Shown: piece by piece, positions 10,120 through 24,650 of the stretch
How positions within the stretch are numbered: position 1 is the first letter of the stretch
Layout: the number at the start of each line of letters is the position of its first letter
Assembly: GCA_960531495.1 (NCBI GenBank)
Contig: OY482861.1
Span: forward strand, 1,860,001 to 1,924,000
From: Zeus faber
Lineage: Eukaryota; Chordata; Actinopteri; Zeiformes; Zeidae
Length of the DNA: 64,000 bases
Reading direction: 5' to 3'
Translations under genes and position numbers: made by a program
The notes under the pieces: generated by a model
Seen by the model: only the letters and a program-made list of their open reading frames with translations
What the model was told of the DNA's origin: nothing
The model's database searches: none

Positions 10120-13100
10120 TTGAAAGAAAGATTGAATGATTGAAAGAAATGTAGATTGAAATAAAGAATGAAAGAAAGATTTGAAGTAAGAATGAAATAT
10201 TGAAAGAAAGATTTTAGGAAAGGTTGAAAGACTGAAAGAAAGAATGAAAGATTGAAAGAAAGATTGAAAGATTGAAAGAAATATTGAAAGAAAGAGAATT
10301 TGAAAGTAAGAAAGATTGAAAGAAAGATTGAAAGTAATAAAGATTGAAAGAAAGAATAAAAGAAAAATTGAAAGATTGAAAGATTGAAAGATTGAAAGAA
10401 AGATTGAAAGAAAGATTTAACGAAAATTGAAAGACTGAAAGTAAGAATGAAAGAAAGATTGAAAGTTTGAAAGAAAGAATGAAAGAATTAAAGAAAGATT
10501 GAAAGAAATATTGAAAGAAAGAATGAAAGATTGAAAGAAAGAATGAAAGATTGAAAGAAAGAATGAAAGAATGAAAGAAATACTGAAAGAAAGAAAGATT
10601 GAAAGTAAGAACGATTGAAAGAAAGATTTATAGAAAGATTGAAAGACTGAAAGAAAGAATGAAAGATTGAAAGAAATATTGAAAGAAAGAGAGATTGAAA
10701 GATTAAAAGATTGAAAGAAAGATTGAAAGTAATAAAGATTGAAAGAAAGAATGGAGGAATAATTGAAAGATTGAAAGAAAAAATGAAAGAATTAAAGAAA
10801 GATTGTAAGAAATATTGAAAGAAAGATTGAAAGAAAGAATGAAAGAAAGATTGTAAGAAAGAATGAAAGTAAGAAAGAAATATTGAAAGATTGAAAGAAA
10901 TATTGAAAGAAAGAAAGATTGAAAGTAAGAACGATTGAAAGAAAGATTGAAAGAAAGACTGAAAGCTTGAAAGAAAGAATGAAAGAAAGATTTTAAGAAA
11001 AAATGAAAGAATGATAGAAAGATTGAAAGATTGAAAGAAAGATTGAATGTTTGAAAGAAAGATTGAAAGTATTAAAGATCGAAAGAAATATTTAAAGAAA
11101 GATTGAAAGATTGAAAGAAAGAATGAAATAACGATTGCAAGAAAGAATGAAGAATGAAAGAAAAATTGAAAGATTGAAAGAAATATTGAAAGAAAGAGAG
11201 ATTGAAAGATTAAAAGATTGAAAGAAAGATTGAAAGTGATGAAGTTTGAAAGAAAGAATGAAGGAAAAACTGAAAGATTGAAAGACTGAAAGAATGAATG
11301 AAAGAAAGATTGAAAGATTGAATGAAAAAATGAAAAACTTAAAGAAAGATTGAAAGAAATACTGAAAGATAGATTGAAAGATTGAAAGAAAGAAAGATTG
11401 AAAGAAAGAATGAAAGAAAGATTGTAAGAAAGAATGAAAGTAAGAAAGAAACATTGAAAGATTGAAAGAAATATTGAAAGAAAGAAAGATTGAAACTAAG
11501 AACGATTGAAAGAAAGATTGAAAGAAAGATTGAAAGCTTGAAAGAAAGATTGAAAGAAAGATTTTAAGAAAGGTTGAAAGACTGAAAGAAAGAATGAAAG
11601 ATTGAAAGAAAGAATGAAAGAACGATTGAAAGAAAGAATGATAGAATGAAAGAAAGATTGAAAGATTGAAAGAAATATTGAAAGAAAGAGAGAATGAAAA
11701 TAAGAAAGATTGAAAGAAAGATTGAAAGTAATAAAGATTGAAAGAAATAACAAAAGAAAGATTGAAAGATTGAAAGAAATATTGAAAGAAAGAAAGATTG
11801 AAACTAAGAACGATTGAAAGAAAGATTGAAAGAAAGATTGAAAGCTTGAAAGAAAGATTGAAAGAAAGATATTAAGAAAGGTTGAAAGACTGAAAGAAAG
11901 AATGAAAGATTGAAAGAAAGAATGAAAGAACAATTGAAAGAAAGAATGAAAGAATGAAAGAAAGATTGAACGATTGGAAGAAATATTGAAAGATAGAAAA
12001 ATTTAAAGTAAGAAAGATTGAAAGAAAGAATGAAAGAAAGATTGAAAGATTGAAAGATTGAAAGAAAGATTGAATGTTTGAAAGAAAGATTGAAAGTATT
12101 AAATATCGAAATAAATATTTAAAGAAAGATTGAAAGATCGAAAGAAAGAATGAAATAACGATTGAAAGAAAGAATGAAAGTATGAAAGAAAAATTGAAAG
12201 ATTGAAAGAAATATTGAAAGAAAGAGTGATTGGAAGATTAAAAGATTGAAAGAAAGATTGAAAGTGATGAAGTTTGAAAGAAAGAATGAAGGAAAAACTG
12301 AAAGATTGAAAGACTGAAAGAATGAATGAAAGAAAGATTGAAAGATTGAATGAAAAAATGAAAAACTTAAAGAAAGATTGAAAGAAATATTGAAAGATAG
12401 ATTAAAAGATTGAAAGAAAGAAAGATTGAAAGAAAGAATGAAAGAAAGATTGTAAGAAAGAATGAAAGTAAGAAAGAAAGATTGAAAGATTGAAAGAAAT
12501 ATTGAAAGAAAGAAAGATTGAAACTAAGAACGATTGAAAGAAAGATTGAAAGAAAGATTGAAAGCTTGAAAGAAAGATTGAAAGAAAGATTTTAAGAAAG
12601 GTTGAAAGACTGAAAGAAAGAATGAAAGATTGAAAGAAAGAATGAAAGAACGATTGAAAGAAAGAATGAAAGAATGAAAGAAAGATTGAAAGATTGAAAG
12701 AAATATTGAAAGAAAGAGAGAATGAAAATAAGAAAGATTGAAAGAAAGATTGAAAGTAATAAAGATTGAAAGAAAGAATGAACGAAAAATTGAGAGATTG
12801 ATAGATTGAAAGAAAGATTGAAAGAAAGATTTAAAGAAAGATTGAAAGACTGAAAGAAAGAATGAATAAAATAATTAAAGAAAGATTGAAGGTTTGAAAG
12901 ATTGAAAGAAAGATTGAAAGAAAGATTGAAAAAAAGATTGAAAAAAAGAAAAATTGAAAGAATGATTGAAAGAAATATTGAAAGACTGAAGGAAAGAATG
13001 AAAGAAAGATGGAAAGAAAGATTGAAAGAAAGAAAGATTGAAAGTAAGAAAGATTGAAAGAAATATTGAAAGAAAGATTGAAAGAAAGATTGAAAGATTG

Positions 13101-16100
13101 AAAGATTGAAAGATTGAAAGAAAGAATGAAAGAAAGACTGAAAGATTGAAAGAAAAATTGAAAGAAATATTGAAAGATTGAAAGATTGAAAGAAAAATTG
13201 AAAGTTTGAAAGAAATATTGAAAGACTGAAAGAAAGATTGCAAGAAAGATTGAAAATAAAGAAAGATTTAAAGATAGAATAAAAGAAAGATTGAAAGAAA
13301 TATTGAAAGACAGAAAGATTGAAAGAAACAATGAAAGAAATATTGAAAGATTAAAAGAAAGAATGAAAGAAAGATTGAAAAATTGAAAGATTGAAAGAAA
13401 GACTAAAAGAAAGAAAGAACGATTGAAAGAAAGATTGAAAGAAAGATTGAAAGAAAGAAAGATTGTAAGAGAGAATGAAACAAAGATTGAAATAAAGAAT
13501 GAAAGAAAGATTGAAAGAAAAAATGAAAGAAAGATTGAAAGAAAGATGGAAAGAAAGTTTGAAAGAAAGAAAGATTGAAAGAAATAACAAAAGAAAGATT
13601 GAAAGAAATAATGAAAGAAAGATTGAACGATTGGAAGAAATATTGAAAGATAGAAAAATTGAAAGTAAGAAAAATTGAAAGAAAGAATTAAAGAAAGATT
13701 GAAAGATTGAATGATTGAAAGAAAGAATGAAAGAAAGATTGAAAGATTGAAATATTGAAAGAAAGAATGAAAGAAAGATTGAAAGTTTGAAAGAAAGAAT
13801 GAAAGAATTAAAGAAAGATTGAAAGAAATATTGAAAGAAAGAATGAAAGATTGAAAGAAAGAATGAAAGAATGAAAGAAATACTGAAAGAAAGAAAGATT
13901 GAAAGTAAGAACGATTGAAAGAAAGATTTATAGAAAGATTGAAAGACTGAAAGAAAGAATGAAAGATTGAAAGAAATATTGAAAGAAAGAGAGATTGAAA
14001 GATTAAAAGATTGAAAGAAAGATTGAAAGTAATAAAGATTGAAAGAAAGAATGGAGGAATAATTGAAAGATTGAAAGAAAAAATGAAAGAATTAAAGAAA
14101 GATTGTAAGAAATATTGAAAGAAAGATTGAAAGATTGAAATAAAGAAAGATTGAAAGAAAGAATGAAAGAAAGATTGTAAGAAAGAATGAAAGTAAGAAA
14201 GAAATAATGAAAGATTGAAAGAAATATTGAAAGAAAGAAAGATTGAAAGTAAGAACGATTGAAAGAAAGATTGAAAGAAAGACTGAAAGCTTGAAAGAAA
14301 GAATGAAAGAAAGATTTTAAGAAAGGTTGAAAGACTGAAAGAAAGAATGAAAGTTTGAAAGAAAGGATGAAAGAACGATTGAAAGAAAAAATGAAAGAAT
14401 GATAGAAAGATTGAAAGATTGAAAGAAAGATTGAATGTTTGAAAGAAAGATTGAAAGTATTAAAGATCGAAAGAAATATTTAAAGAAAGATTGAAAGATT
14501 GAAAGAAAGAATGAAATAACGATTGAAAGAAAGAATGAAAGAATGAAAGAAATATTGAAAGATTGAAAGAAATATTGAAAGAAAAAGAGATTGAAAGATT
14601 AAAAGATTGAAAGAAAGATTGAAAGTGATGAAGTCTGAAAGAAAGAATGAAGGAAAAACTGAAAGATTGAAATACTGAAAGAATGAATGAAAGATTGATT
14701 GAAAGATTGAATGAAAGATTTTAAGAAAGGTTGTAAGACTGAAAAAAAGAATGAAAGATTGAAAGAAAGAATGAAAGAAAGATTGAAAGATTGAAAGAAA
14801 TATTGAAAGAAAGAGAGAATGAAAATAAGAAAGAAGAAAAAGAAGAAAGATTGAAAGTAATAAAGATTGAAAGAAATAACAAAAGAAAGATTGAAAGAAA
14901 GAATGAAAGAAAGATTGAACGATTGGAAGAAATTTTGAAAGATAGAAAAATTTAAAGTAAGAAAGATTGAAAGAAAGAATGAAAGAAAGATTGAAAGATT
15001 GAAAGATTGAAAGAAAGATTGAATGTTTGAAAGAAAGATTGAAAGTATTAAAGATCGAAAGAAATATTTAAAGAAAGATTGAAAGATTGAAAGAAAGAAT
15101 GAAATAACGATCGAAAGAAAGAATGAAAGAATGAAAGAAAAATTGAAAGATTGAAAGAAATATTGAAAGAAAGAGAGATTGAAAGATTAAAAGATTGAAA
15201 GAAAGATTGAAAGTTATGAAGATTGAAAGAAAGAATGAAGGAAAAACTGAAAGATTGAAAGACTGAAAGAATGAATGAAAGAAAGATTGAAAGATTGAAA
15301 GAAAAAATGAAAAACTTAAAGAAAGATTGAAAGAAATATTGAAAGACAGATTGAAAGATTGAAAGAAAGAAAGATTGAAAGAAAGATTGTAAGAAAGAAT
15401 GAAATATTGAAAGAAAAAATGAAAGAAAGACTGAAAAAAACAAAGAAAGATTGAAAGAAATAAAGATTTAAAGAAAAAAAGATTTAAAGAAAGATTGAAA
15501 GACTAAAAGTAAGAATGAAAAAAAAGATTGAAAGAAAGATTGAAAAAAGAAAGAAAGATTGAAAGAAAGATTGAAAGAAAGATTGACAGAAAGAATGAAA
15601 GTTTGAAAGAAAGATTGAAAGAAAGATTGAAAGAAAGATTGAAAGACTGAAAGAAAAAATGAAAGAAAGATTAAAAGAGAGATTGAAAGATTGAAAGATT
15701 GAAAGAAGGAATGAAAGAAAGATTGAATGATTGAAAGATTGAAATAAAGAATGAAATATTGAAAGAAAGAATAAAAGAACGATTGAAAGAAAGAATGAAA
15801 GAATGAAAGAAAGATTGAAAGATTGAAAGAATATTGAAAGAAAGAGAGAATGAAAGTAAGAAAGATTGAAAGAAAGATTGAAAGTAAAAAAGATTGAAAG
15901 AAAGAATGAAAGAAAAATTGAAAGATTGAAAGATTGAAAGAAAGATTTAAAGAAAGATTTAAAGAAAGATTGAAAGACTGGAAGAAAGAATGAATAAAAG
16001 AATTAAAGAAAGATTGAAAGATTGAAAGATTGAAAGATTGAAAGAAAGATTGAAAAAAGAATGATTGAAAGAAAGAAAGATTTAAAGAATGAAAGATTTA

Positions 16101-17540
16101 AAGAAAGATTGAAAGACTAAAAGTAAGAATGAAAAAAAAGAATGAAAGCAAGATTGAAAGATTGAAAGATTGAAAGAAAGAATGAAAGATTGAAAGAAAG
16201 AATGAAAGAATGAAAGATAGATTGAAAGACTGAAAGAAATATTGAAAGAAGGAGAGAATGAAAGTAAGAAAGATTGAATGAAAAATTGAAAGATTGAAAG
16301 ATTGAAAGAAAGAATGAAAGAAAGATTGAAAGATTGAAAGAAATACTGAAAGAAAGAAAGAAAGATTGAAAGTAAGAACGATTGAAAGAAAGCTTGAAAC
16401 GAAAGATTGAAAGAAAGAATGAAAGAAAAATTGAAAGATTGAACGATTGAAAGAAAGAATGAAAGATTGAAAGAAAGAATAAAAGAACGATTGAAAGAAA
16501 GAATGAAAGAATGAAAGAAAGATTGAAAGATTGAAAGAATATTGAAAGAAAGAGAGAATGAAAGTAAGAAAGATTGAAAGAAAGATTGAAAGTAAAAAAG
16601 ATTGAAAGAAAGAATGAAAGAAAAATTGAAAGATTGAAAGATTGAAAGAAAGATTTAAAGAAAGATTTAAAGAAAGATTGAAAGACTGAAAGAAAGAATG
16701 AATAAAAGAATTAAAGAAAGATTGAAAGATCGAAAGATTGAAAGATTGAAAGAAAGATTGAAAAAAGAATGATTAAAAGAAAGAAAGATTTAAAGAATGA
16801 AAGATTTAAAGAAAGATTGAAAGACTAAAAGTAAGAATGAAAAAAAAGAATGAAAGAAAGATTGAAAGATTGAAAGATTGAAAGAAAGAATGAAAGATTG
16901 AAAGAAAGAATGAAAGAACGATTGAAAGAAAGAATGAAAGAAAGATTGAAAGATTGAAAGAAATATTGAAAGAAAGAGAGAATGAAAGTAAGAAAGATGG
17001 AAAGAAAAATTGAAAGATTGAAAGATTGAAAGAAAGAATTAAAGAAAGATTGAATGATTGAAAGATTGAAAGAAAAATTGAAAGAAAGATTGAAGAAAGA
17101 AAGATTTAAAGAAAAAAAGATTTAAAGAAAGATTGAAAGACTAAAAGTAAGAATGAAAAAAAAGATTGAAAGAAAGATTGAAAAAAGAAAGAAAGATTGA
17201 AAGAAAGATTGAAAGAAAGATTGAAAGAAAGAATGAAAGTTTGAAAGAAAGAATGAAAGTTTGAAAGAAAGATTGAAAGAAAGATTGAAAGAAAGATTGA
17301 AAGACTGAAAGAAAAAATGAAAGAAAGATTAAAAGAGAGATTGAAAGATTGAAAGATTGAAAGATAGAATGAAAGATTGAAAGAAAGAATGAAAGAATGA
17401 ATGAAAGATTAAAAGATTGAAAGAAATATTGAAAAAAAGAAAGATTGAAAGTAAGAAAAATTGAAAGAATGAATGAAAGAAACAAAAAAAGACTGATAAA
17501 AAGAAAGAATGTTTGAGAGATCAAAATATTTAAAGAAAGA
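10120..17540. repeat. Region D, left block with 3,300-bp-spaced homology
   Basis: This is the most heterogeneous part of the array. About 290 bases at 10541-10833 match 13841-14133 base for base as I read them, at a spacing of exactly 3,300. Immediately to the left, a 20-bp word (GAATGAAAGATTGAAAGAAA) is present twice at 10521-10560 and once at 13841-13860. A GAACGATT-bearing segment with TTGAAACTAAG recurs near 11490, 11799 and 12529. The block ends with the rare marker GAGAGATCAAAATATTTAAA at about 17515. Confidence 0.7.
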
Positions 17541-18540
17541 AAGATTGAAAGAAAGGTTGAAAGATAGAATGAAAGAAAGATTGAAAGATTGAAAGTTGTA
17601 AAGAAAGATTGAAAGAAAGATTTAAAGAAAGATTGAAAGACTAAAAAAAAGAATGAAAGAAAGATTGAAAGGTTGAAAGAAAGAATGAAAGAATGAAAGA
17701 AAGATTGAAAGATTGAAAGAAAGATTGGAAGAAAGAATGAAAGTATGAAAGAAAGATTGAAAGATCGAAGGAAAGATTGAAAGAACGATTGAAAGAAAGA
17801 ATGAAAGAGTGAAAGAAAGATTGAAAGATTGAAAGAAAGATTGAAAGTAATAAAGATTGAAAGAAGGAATGAAGGAAAAATTGAATGTTTGAAAGACTGA
17901 AAGAATGAATGAAAGAAAGCCTGAAAGAAAGATTGAAAGAAAGATTTTAAGAAAGGTTGAAAGACTGAAAGAAAGAATGAAAGAAAGAATGATTGAAAGA
18001 TTGAAAGAAAGAATGAAAGATTGAAAGAAAGAATATAAGAACGATTGAAAGAAAGATTGAAAGTAAGATTGAAAGTTTGAAAGAAAGATTGAAAGAAAAA
18101 TTGAAAGAAAGATTAAAAGAAAAAAAGATTGAAAGTATTAAAGACTGAAAAAAATATTGAAAGAAAGATTGAAAGATTGAAAGATAGAATGAAAGAAAGA
18201 TTGAATGATTGAAAGATTGAAAGAAAGAATTAAAGAAAGATTGAAAGACTGAAAAAAATATTGAAAGAAAGATTGGAAGATTGAAAGATAGAATGAAAGA
18301 AAGATTGAAAGATTGAAAGATTGAAAGAAAGAATGAAAGAAAGATTGAAAGACTGAAAGAAAGAATGAAAGAAAGATTGAAAGTGCGAAAGAAAGAATGA
18401 AAGAATTAAAGAAAGATTGAAAGAAATATTGAAAGAAAGAATGAAAGATTGAAAGAAAGAATGAAAGTAATAAAGATTAAAAGAAGGAATGAAGGAAAAA
18501 TTGAATGTTTGAAAGACTGAAAGAAAGAATGAAAGAAAGC
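17540..18540. repeat. Region D, linking segment
   Basis: GAAA/GATT repeat with a GAATATAAGAACGATTG variant at 18031 that recurs at 18651, 20893 and about 29218. I could not assign a stable long period here, and no non-repeat sequence is present. Confidence 0.6.
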
Positions 18541-21500
18541 TTGAAAGAAAGATTGAAAGAAAGATTTTAAGAAAGGTTGAAAGAATGAAAGAAAGAATGA
18601 AAGAAAGAATGATTGAAAGATTGAAAGAAAGAATGAAAGATTGAAAGAAAGAATATAAGAACGATTGAAAGAAAGATTGAAAGTAAGATTGAAAGTTTGA
18701 AAGAAAGATTGAAAGAAAAATTGAAAGAAAGATTGAAAGACTGAAGGAAAGAATGAGTGAAAGATTGAAAGAAAGATTAAAAGAAAAAAAGATTGAAAGT
18801 ATTAAAGACTGAAAAAAATATTGAAAGAAAGATTGAAAGATTGAAAGATAGAATGAAAGAAAGATTGAAAGATTGAAAGATTGAAAGAAAGAATGAAAGA
18901 AAGATTGAAAGACTGAAAAAAATATTGAAAGAAAGATTGAAAGATAGAATGAAAGAAAGATTGAAAGATTGAAAGATTGAAAGAAAGAATGAAAGAAAGA
19001 TTGAAAGACTGAAAGAAAGAATGAAAGAAAGATTGAAAGTGCGAAAGAAAGAATGAAAGAATTAAAGAAAGATTGAAAGAAATATTGAAAGAAAGAATGA
19101 AAGATTGAAAGAAAGAATGAAAAAAAGATTGTAAGAAAGAATGAAAGAAAGATTGAAAGATTGAAAGAAAGATTGAAAGAAAGATTGAATGTTTGAAAGA
19201 AAGATTGAAAGAAAGATTTAAAGAAAGATTGAAAGATTGAAAGAAAGATTGAAAGATAGATTTAAAGAAAGATTGAAAGACTGAAAGAAAGATTGAAAGA
19301 AAGAAAGATTTATAGATAGAATGAAAGAAAGATTGAAAAAAGAAAGATAGATTGAAAGAAAGATTGAAAGATTGAAAGAAAGAATGAAAGAAAGATTTTA
19401 AAAAAGATTGAAAAAAAGAAAGATTGAAAGAAAGATTGAAAGACAGATTGAAAGACTGAAGGAAAGAATGAAAGAAAGATGGAAAGAAAGATTGAAAGAA
19501 ATAAAGATTGAAAGAAATATTGAAAGAAGGATTGAAAGATTGAAAGAAAGAATGAAAGAAAGATTGAAAGAAAGATGGAAAGAAAGATTGAAAGAAAGAA
19601 AGATTGAAAGAAATAGTGAAAGAAAGATTGAACGATTGGAAGAAATTTTGAAAGATAGAAAAATTGAAAGTAGGAAAGATTGAAAGAAAGAATGAAAGAA
19701 AGATTGAAAGATTGAAAGAAAGAATAAAAGAAAGATTGAAAGATTGAAATATTGAAAGAAAGAATGAAAAAAAGATTGAAAGATTAAACAATTGAAAGAA
19801 AGTTTGCAAGAAAGTTTGAAAAAAGAAAGATTGAAAGAAAGAATGAAAGAAAGATTGAAAGATAGATGGATAGAAAGATTCAAAGAAAGAAAGATTGAAA
19901 GAATAACAAAAGAAAGATTGAAAGATTGGAAGAAATATTGAAAGATAGAAAAATTGAAAGTAAGAAAGATTGAAAGAAATATTGAAAGAAAGATTGAAAG
20001 ATTGAAAGAAAGATTGAAAGAAAGAATGAAAGAAAGATTGAAAGAAAGATTGAAAGACTGAAGGAAAGAATGAAAGAAAGATTGAAAGAAAGATTGAAAT
20101 AAAGAAAGATTGAAAGAATGAATGATTGAAAAATTGAATGATTGAAAGATTGAAAGAAAGATTGAAAGAAAGATTGAACGACTGAAAGATTGAAAGAAAG
20201 ATTGAAAGTTTGAAAGAGAGATTGAAAGACTGAAAGATAGATTGAAAGATTGAAGATTGAAAGATTGAAAGAAAGATTGAAAGAAAGATTGAACGACTGA
20301 AAGATTGAAAGAAAGATTGAAAGTTTGAAAGAAAGATTGAAAGACTGAAAGAAATAATGAAAGAAAGATTGAAAGAAAGAATGAAAGAAAGATTGAAAGA
20401 AAGATGGATAGAAAGATTGAAAGAAAGAAAGATTGAAAGAAATAACAAAAGAAAGATTGAAAGAAATAATGAGAAAGATTGAACGATTGGAAGAAATATT
20501 GAAAGATAGAAAAATTGAAAGTAAGAAAGATTGAAAGAAAGAATGAAAGAAAGATTGAAAGACTGAAAGAAAGAATGAAAGAAAGATTGAAAGATTGAAA
20601 TATTGAAAGAAAGAATGAAAGAAAGACTGAAAGATTGAAAGAAAGATTGAAAGAAAGATTGAAAGATTGAAATATTTAAAGAAAGATTGAAAGAAAGAAT
20701 GAAAGAACAATTGAAAGAAAGAATGAAAGAATGAAAGAAAAATTGAAAGATTGAAAGAAAGAATGAAAGAACGATTGAAAGATTGAAAGATTGAAAGATT
20801 GAAAGAAAGAATGAAAGAAAGATTGAAAGAAAGATGGAAAGAAAGATTGAAAGAAAGAAAGATTGAAAGAAAGAATGAAAGATTGAAAGAAAGAATATAA
20901 GAACGATTGAAAGAAAGATTGAAAGTAAGATTGAAAGTTTGAAAGAAAGATTGAAAGAAAAATTGAAAGAAAGATTGAAAGACTGAAGGAAAGAATGAGT
21001 GAAAGATTGAAAGAAAGATTAAAAGAAAAAAAGATTGAAAGTATTAAAGACTGAAAAAAATATTGAAAGAAAGATTGAAAGATTGAAAGATAGAATGAAA
21101 GAAAGATTGAAAGATTGAAAGATTGAAAGAAAGAATTAAAGAAAGATTGAAAGACTGAAAAAAATATTGAAAGAAAGAATTAAAGAAAGATTGAAAGACT
21201 GAAAAAAATATTGAAAGAAAGATTGAAAGATTGAAAGATAAAATGAAAGAAAGATTGAAAGATTGAAAGATTGAAAGAAAGAATGAAGGAAAGATTGAAA
21301 GACTGAAAGAAAGAATGAAAGAAAGATTGAAAGTGCGAAAGAAAGAATGAAAGAATGAAAGAAAGATTGAAAGAAATATTGAAAGAAAGAATGAAAGATT
21401 GAAAGAAAGAATGAAAAAAAGATTGTAAGAAAGAATGAAAGAAAGATTGAAAGATTGAAAGAAAGATTGAAAGAAAGATTGAATGTTTGAAAGAAAGATT

Positions 21501-24500
21501 GAAAGATTGAAAGAAAGATTGAAAGATAGATTTAAAGAAAGATTGAAAGACTGAAAGAAAGATTGAAAGAAAGAAAGATTTATAGAAAGAATGAAAGAAA
21601 GATTGAAAAAAGAAAGATAGATTGAAAGAAAGATTGAAAGATTGAAAGAAAGAATGAAAGAAAGATTTAAAAAAAGATTGAAAAAAAGAAAGATTGAAAG
21701 AAAGATTGAAAGACAGATTGAAAGACTGAAGGAAAGAATGAAAGAAAGATGGAAAGAAAGATGGAAAGAAAGATTGAAAGAAAGAAAGATTGAAAGAAAT
21801 ATTGAAAGAAAGATTGAAAGATTGAAAGAAAGAATGAAAGAAAGATTGAAAGATTGAAAGAAAGAATGAAAGAAAGATTGAAAGAAAGATGGAAAGAAAG
21901 ATTGAAAGAAAGAAAGATTGAAAGAAATAATGAAAGAAAGATTGAACGATTGGAAGAAATTTTGAAAGATAGAAAAATTGAAAGTAGGAAAGATTGAAAG
22001 AAAGAATGAAAGAAAGATTGAAAGATTGAAAGAAAGAATGAAAGAAAGATTGAAAGATTGAAATATTGAAAGAAAGAATGAAAAAAAGATTGAAAGACTG
22101 AAAGAAAGAATGAAAGAAAGATTGAAAGATTAAACAATTGAAAGAAAGTTTGCAAGAAAGTTTGAAAAAAGAAAGTTTGAAAGAAAGAATGAAAGAAAGA
22201 TTGAAAGATAGATGGATAGAAAGATTGAAAGAAAGAAAGATTGAAAGAATAACAAAAGAAAGATTGAAAGATTGGAAGAAATATTGAAAGATAGAAAAAT
22301 TGAAAGTAAGAAAGATTGAAAGAAAGAATTAAAGAAAGATTGAAAGATTGAAAAAAAGAATGAAAGAAAGATTGAAATATTGAAAGAAAGAATGAAAGAA
22401 AGATTGAAAGATTGAAATAAAGATTGAAAGAAAGATTGAACGATTGAAAGATTGAAATAAAGATTGAAAGTTTGAAAGAAAGATTGAAAGAACGATTCAA
22501 AGAAAGAAAGATTGAAAGAAATATTGAAAGAAAGATTGAAAGATTGAAAGAAAGATTGAAAGAAAGAATGAAAGAAAGATTGAAAGATTGAAATAAAGAT
22601 TGAAAGAAAGATTGAAAGATTGAAAGATTGAAATAAAGAATGAAAGTTTGAAAGAAAGATTGAAAGAAAGATTTAAAAAAAGAAAGATTGAAAGTAAGAA
22701 AGATTGAAAGACATATTGAAAGAAAGATTGAAAGATTGAAAGAAAGATTGAAAGAAAGAATGAAAGAAATATTGAAAGAAAGATTGAAAGAAAGATTGAA
22801 AGACTGAAGGAAAGAATGAAAGAAAGATTGAAAGAAAGATTGAAAGAAAGAAAGATTGAAAGAATGAATGATTGAAAGATTGAATGATTGAAAGATTGAA
22901 AGAAAGATTGAAAGAAAGATTGAAAGAAAGATTGAACGACTGAAAGATTGAAAGAAAGATTGAAAGTTTGAAAGAGAGATTGAAAGACTGAAAGATAGAT
23001 TGAAAGATTGAAGATTGAAAGATTGAAAGAAAGATTGAAAGAAAGATTGAACGACTGAAAGATTGAAAGAAAGATTGAAAGTTTGAAATAAAGATTGAAA
23101 GACTGAAAGAAATAATGAAAGAAAGATTGAAAGAAAGAATGAAAGAAAGATTGAAAGAAAGATGGATAGATAGATTGAAAGAAAGAAAGATTGAAAGAAA
23201 TAACAAAACAAAGATTGAAAGAAATAATGAAAGAAAGATTGAACGATTGGAAGAAATATTGAAAGATAGAAAAATTGAAAGTAAGAAAGATTGAAAGAAA
23301 GAATGAAAGAAAGATTGAAAGATTGAAAGAAAGAATGAAAGAAAGATTGAAAGATTGAAATATTGAAAGAAAGAATGAAAGAAAGACTGAAAGATTGAAA
23401 GAAAGATTGAAAGAAAGATTGAAAGATTGAAATATTTAAAGAAAGATTGAAAGAAAGAATGAAAGAACAATTGAAAGAAAGAATGAAAGAATGAAAGAAA
23501 AATTGAAAGATTGAAAGAAAGAATGAAAGAACGATTGAAAGATTGAAAGATTGAAAGATTGAAAGAAAGAATGAAAGAAAGATTGAAAGAAAGATGGAAA
23601 GAAAGATTGAAAGAAAGAAAGATTGAAAGAAATAATAAAAGAAAGATTGAACGATTGGAAGAAATTTTGAAAGATAGAAAAATTGAAAGTAAGAAAGATT
23701 GAAAGAAAGAATGAAAGAAAGATTGAAAGATTGACAGAAAGAATGACAGAAAGATTGAAAGATTGAAATATTGAAAGAAAGAATGAAAAAAAGATTGAAA
23801 GACTGAAAGAAAGAATGGAAGAAAGATTGAAAGATTAAACAATTGAAAGAAAGTTTGCAAGAAAGATTGAAAAAAGAAAGATTGAAAGAAAGAATTAAAA
23901 AAAGATTGATAGATAGATGGATAGAAAGATTGAAAGAAAGAAAGATTGAAAGAATAACAAAAGAAAGATTGAAAGATTGGAAGAAATATTGAAAGATAGA
24001 AAAATTGAAAGTAAGAAAGATTGAAAGAAAAAATTAAAGAAAGATTGAAAGATTGAAAGAAAGAATGAAAGAAAGGTTGAAAGATTGAAATATTGAAAGA
24101 AAGAATGAAAGAAAGATTGAAAGATTGAAAGAAAGATTGAAAGAAAGATTGAAAGATTGAAAGATTGAAATAAAGATTGAAAGTTTGAAAGAAAGATTGA
24201 AAGAAAGATTTAAAGAAAGAAAGATTGAAAGAAATATTGAAAGAAAGATTGAAAGATTGAAAGAAAGATTGAAAGAAAGAATGAAAGAAAGATTGAAAGA
24301 TTGAAAGATTGAAATAAAGAATGAAAGTTTGAAAGAAAGATTGAAAGAAAGATTTTAAGAAAGAAAGATTGAAAGATTGAAAGAAATATTGAAAGAAAGA
24401 TTGAAAGATTGAAAGAAAGATTGAAAGAAAGAATGAAAGAAAGATTGAAAGAAAGATTGAAAGAAAGATTGAAAGAAAGATTGAAAGACTGAAGGAAAGA

Positions 24501-24650
24501 ATGAAAGAAAGATTGAAAGAAAGATTGAAAGAAAGAAATATTGAAAGTAAGATTGAAAGATTGAATGATTGAAAGAAAGACTGAAAGATAGATTGAAAGA
24601 TTGAAGATTGAAAGATTGAAAGAAAGATTGAAAGTTTGAAACAAATTTTC
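18540..24650. repeat. Region D block with nested ~2.25-kb and ~2.76-kb duplications
   Basis: Shared rare variants show long-range copying. GAATATAAGA at 18651 matches 20893 (shift 2,242). AGACAGATTG at 19441 matches 21711 (shift 2,270). AGAAATTTTG at 19641 matches 21955 (shift 2,314). A second relation has shift ~2,758: TGAAGATTGA at 20251 and 23009. The copies are offset by indels in small repeat words. Minus-strand open frames of 514-659 codons overlap in different frames and are not genes. Confidence 0.7.

Noticed and set aside
19408..19683. Lys/Glu/Arg-rich plus-strand frames as coiled-coil proteins
   Set aside because: KERLKER is simply GAAAGAAAGATT read in one frame. Such frames appear wherever a run of 12-bp words happens to occur.
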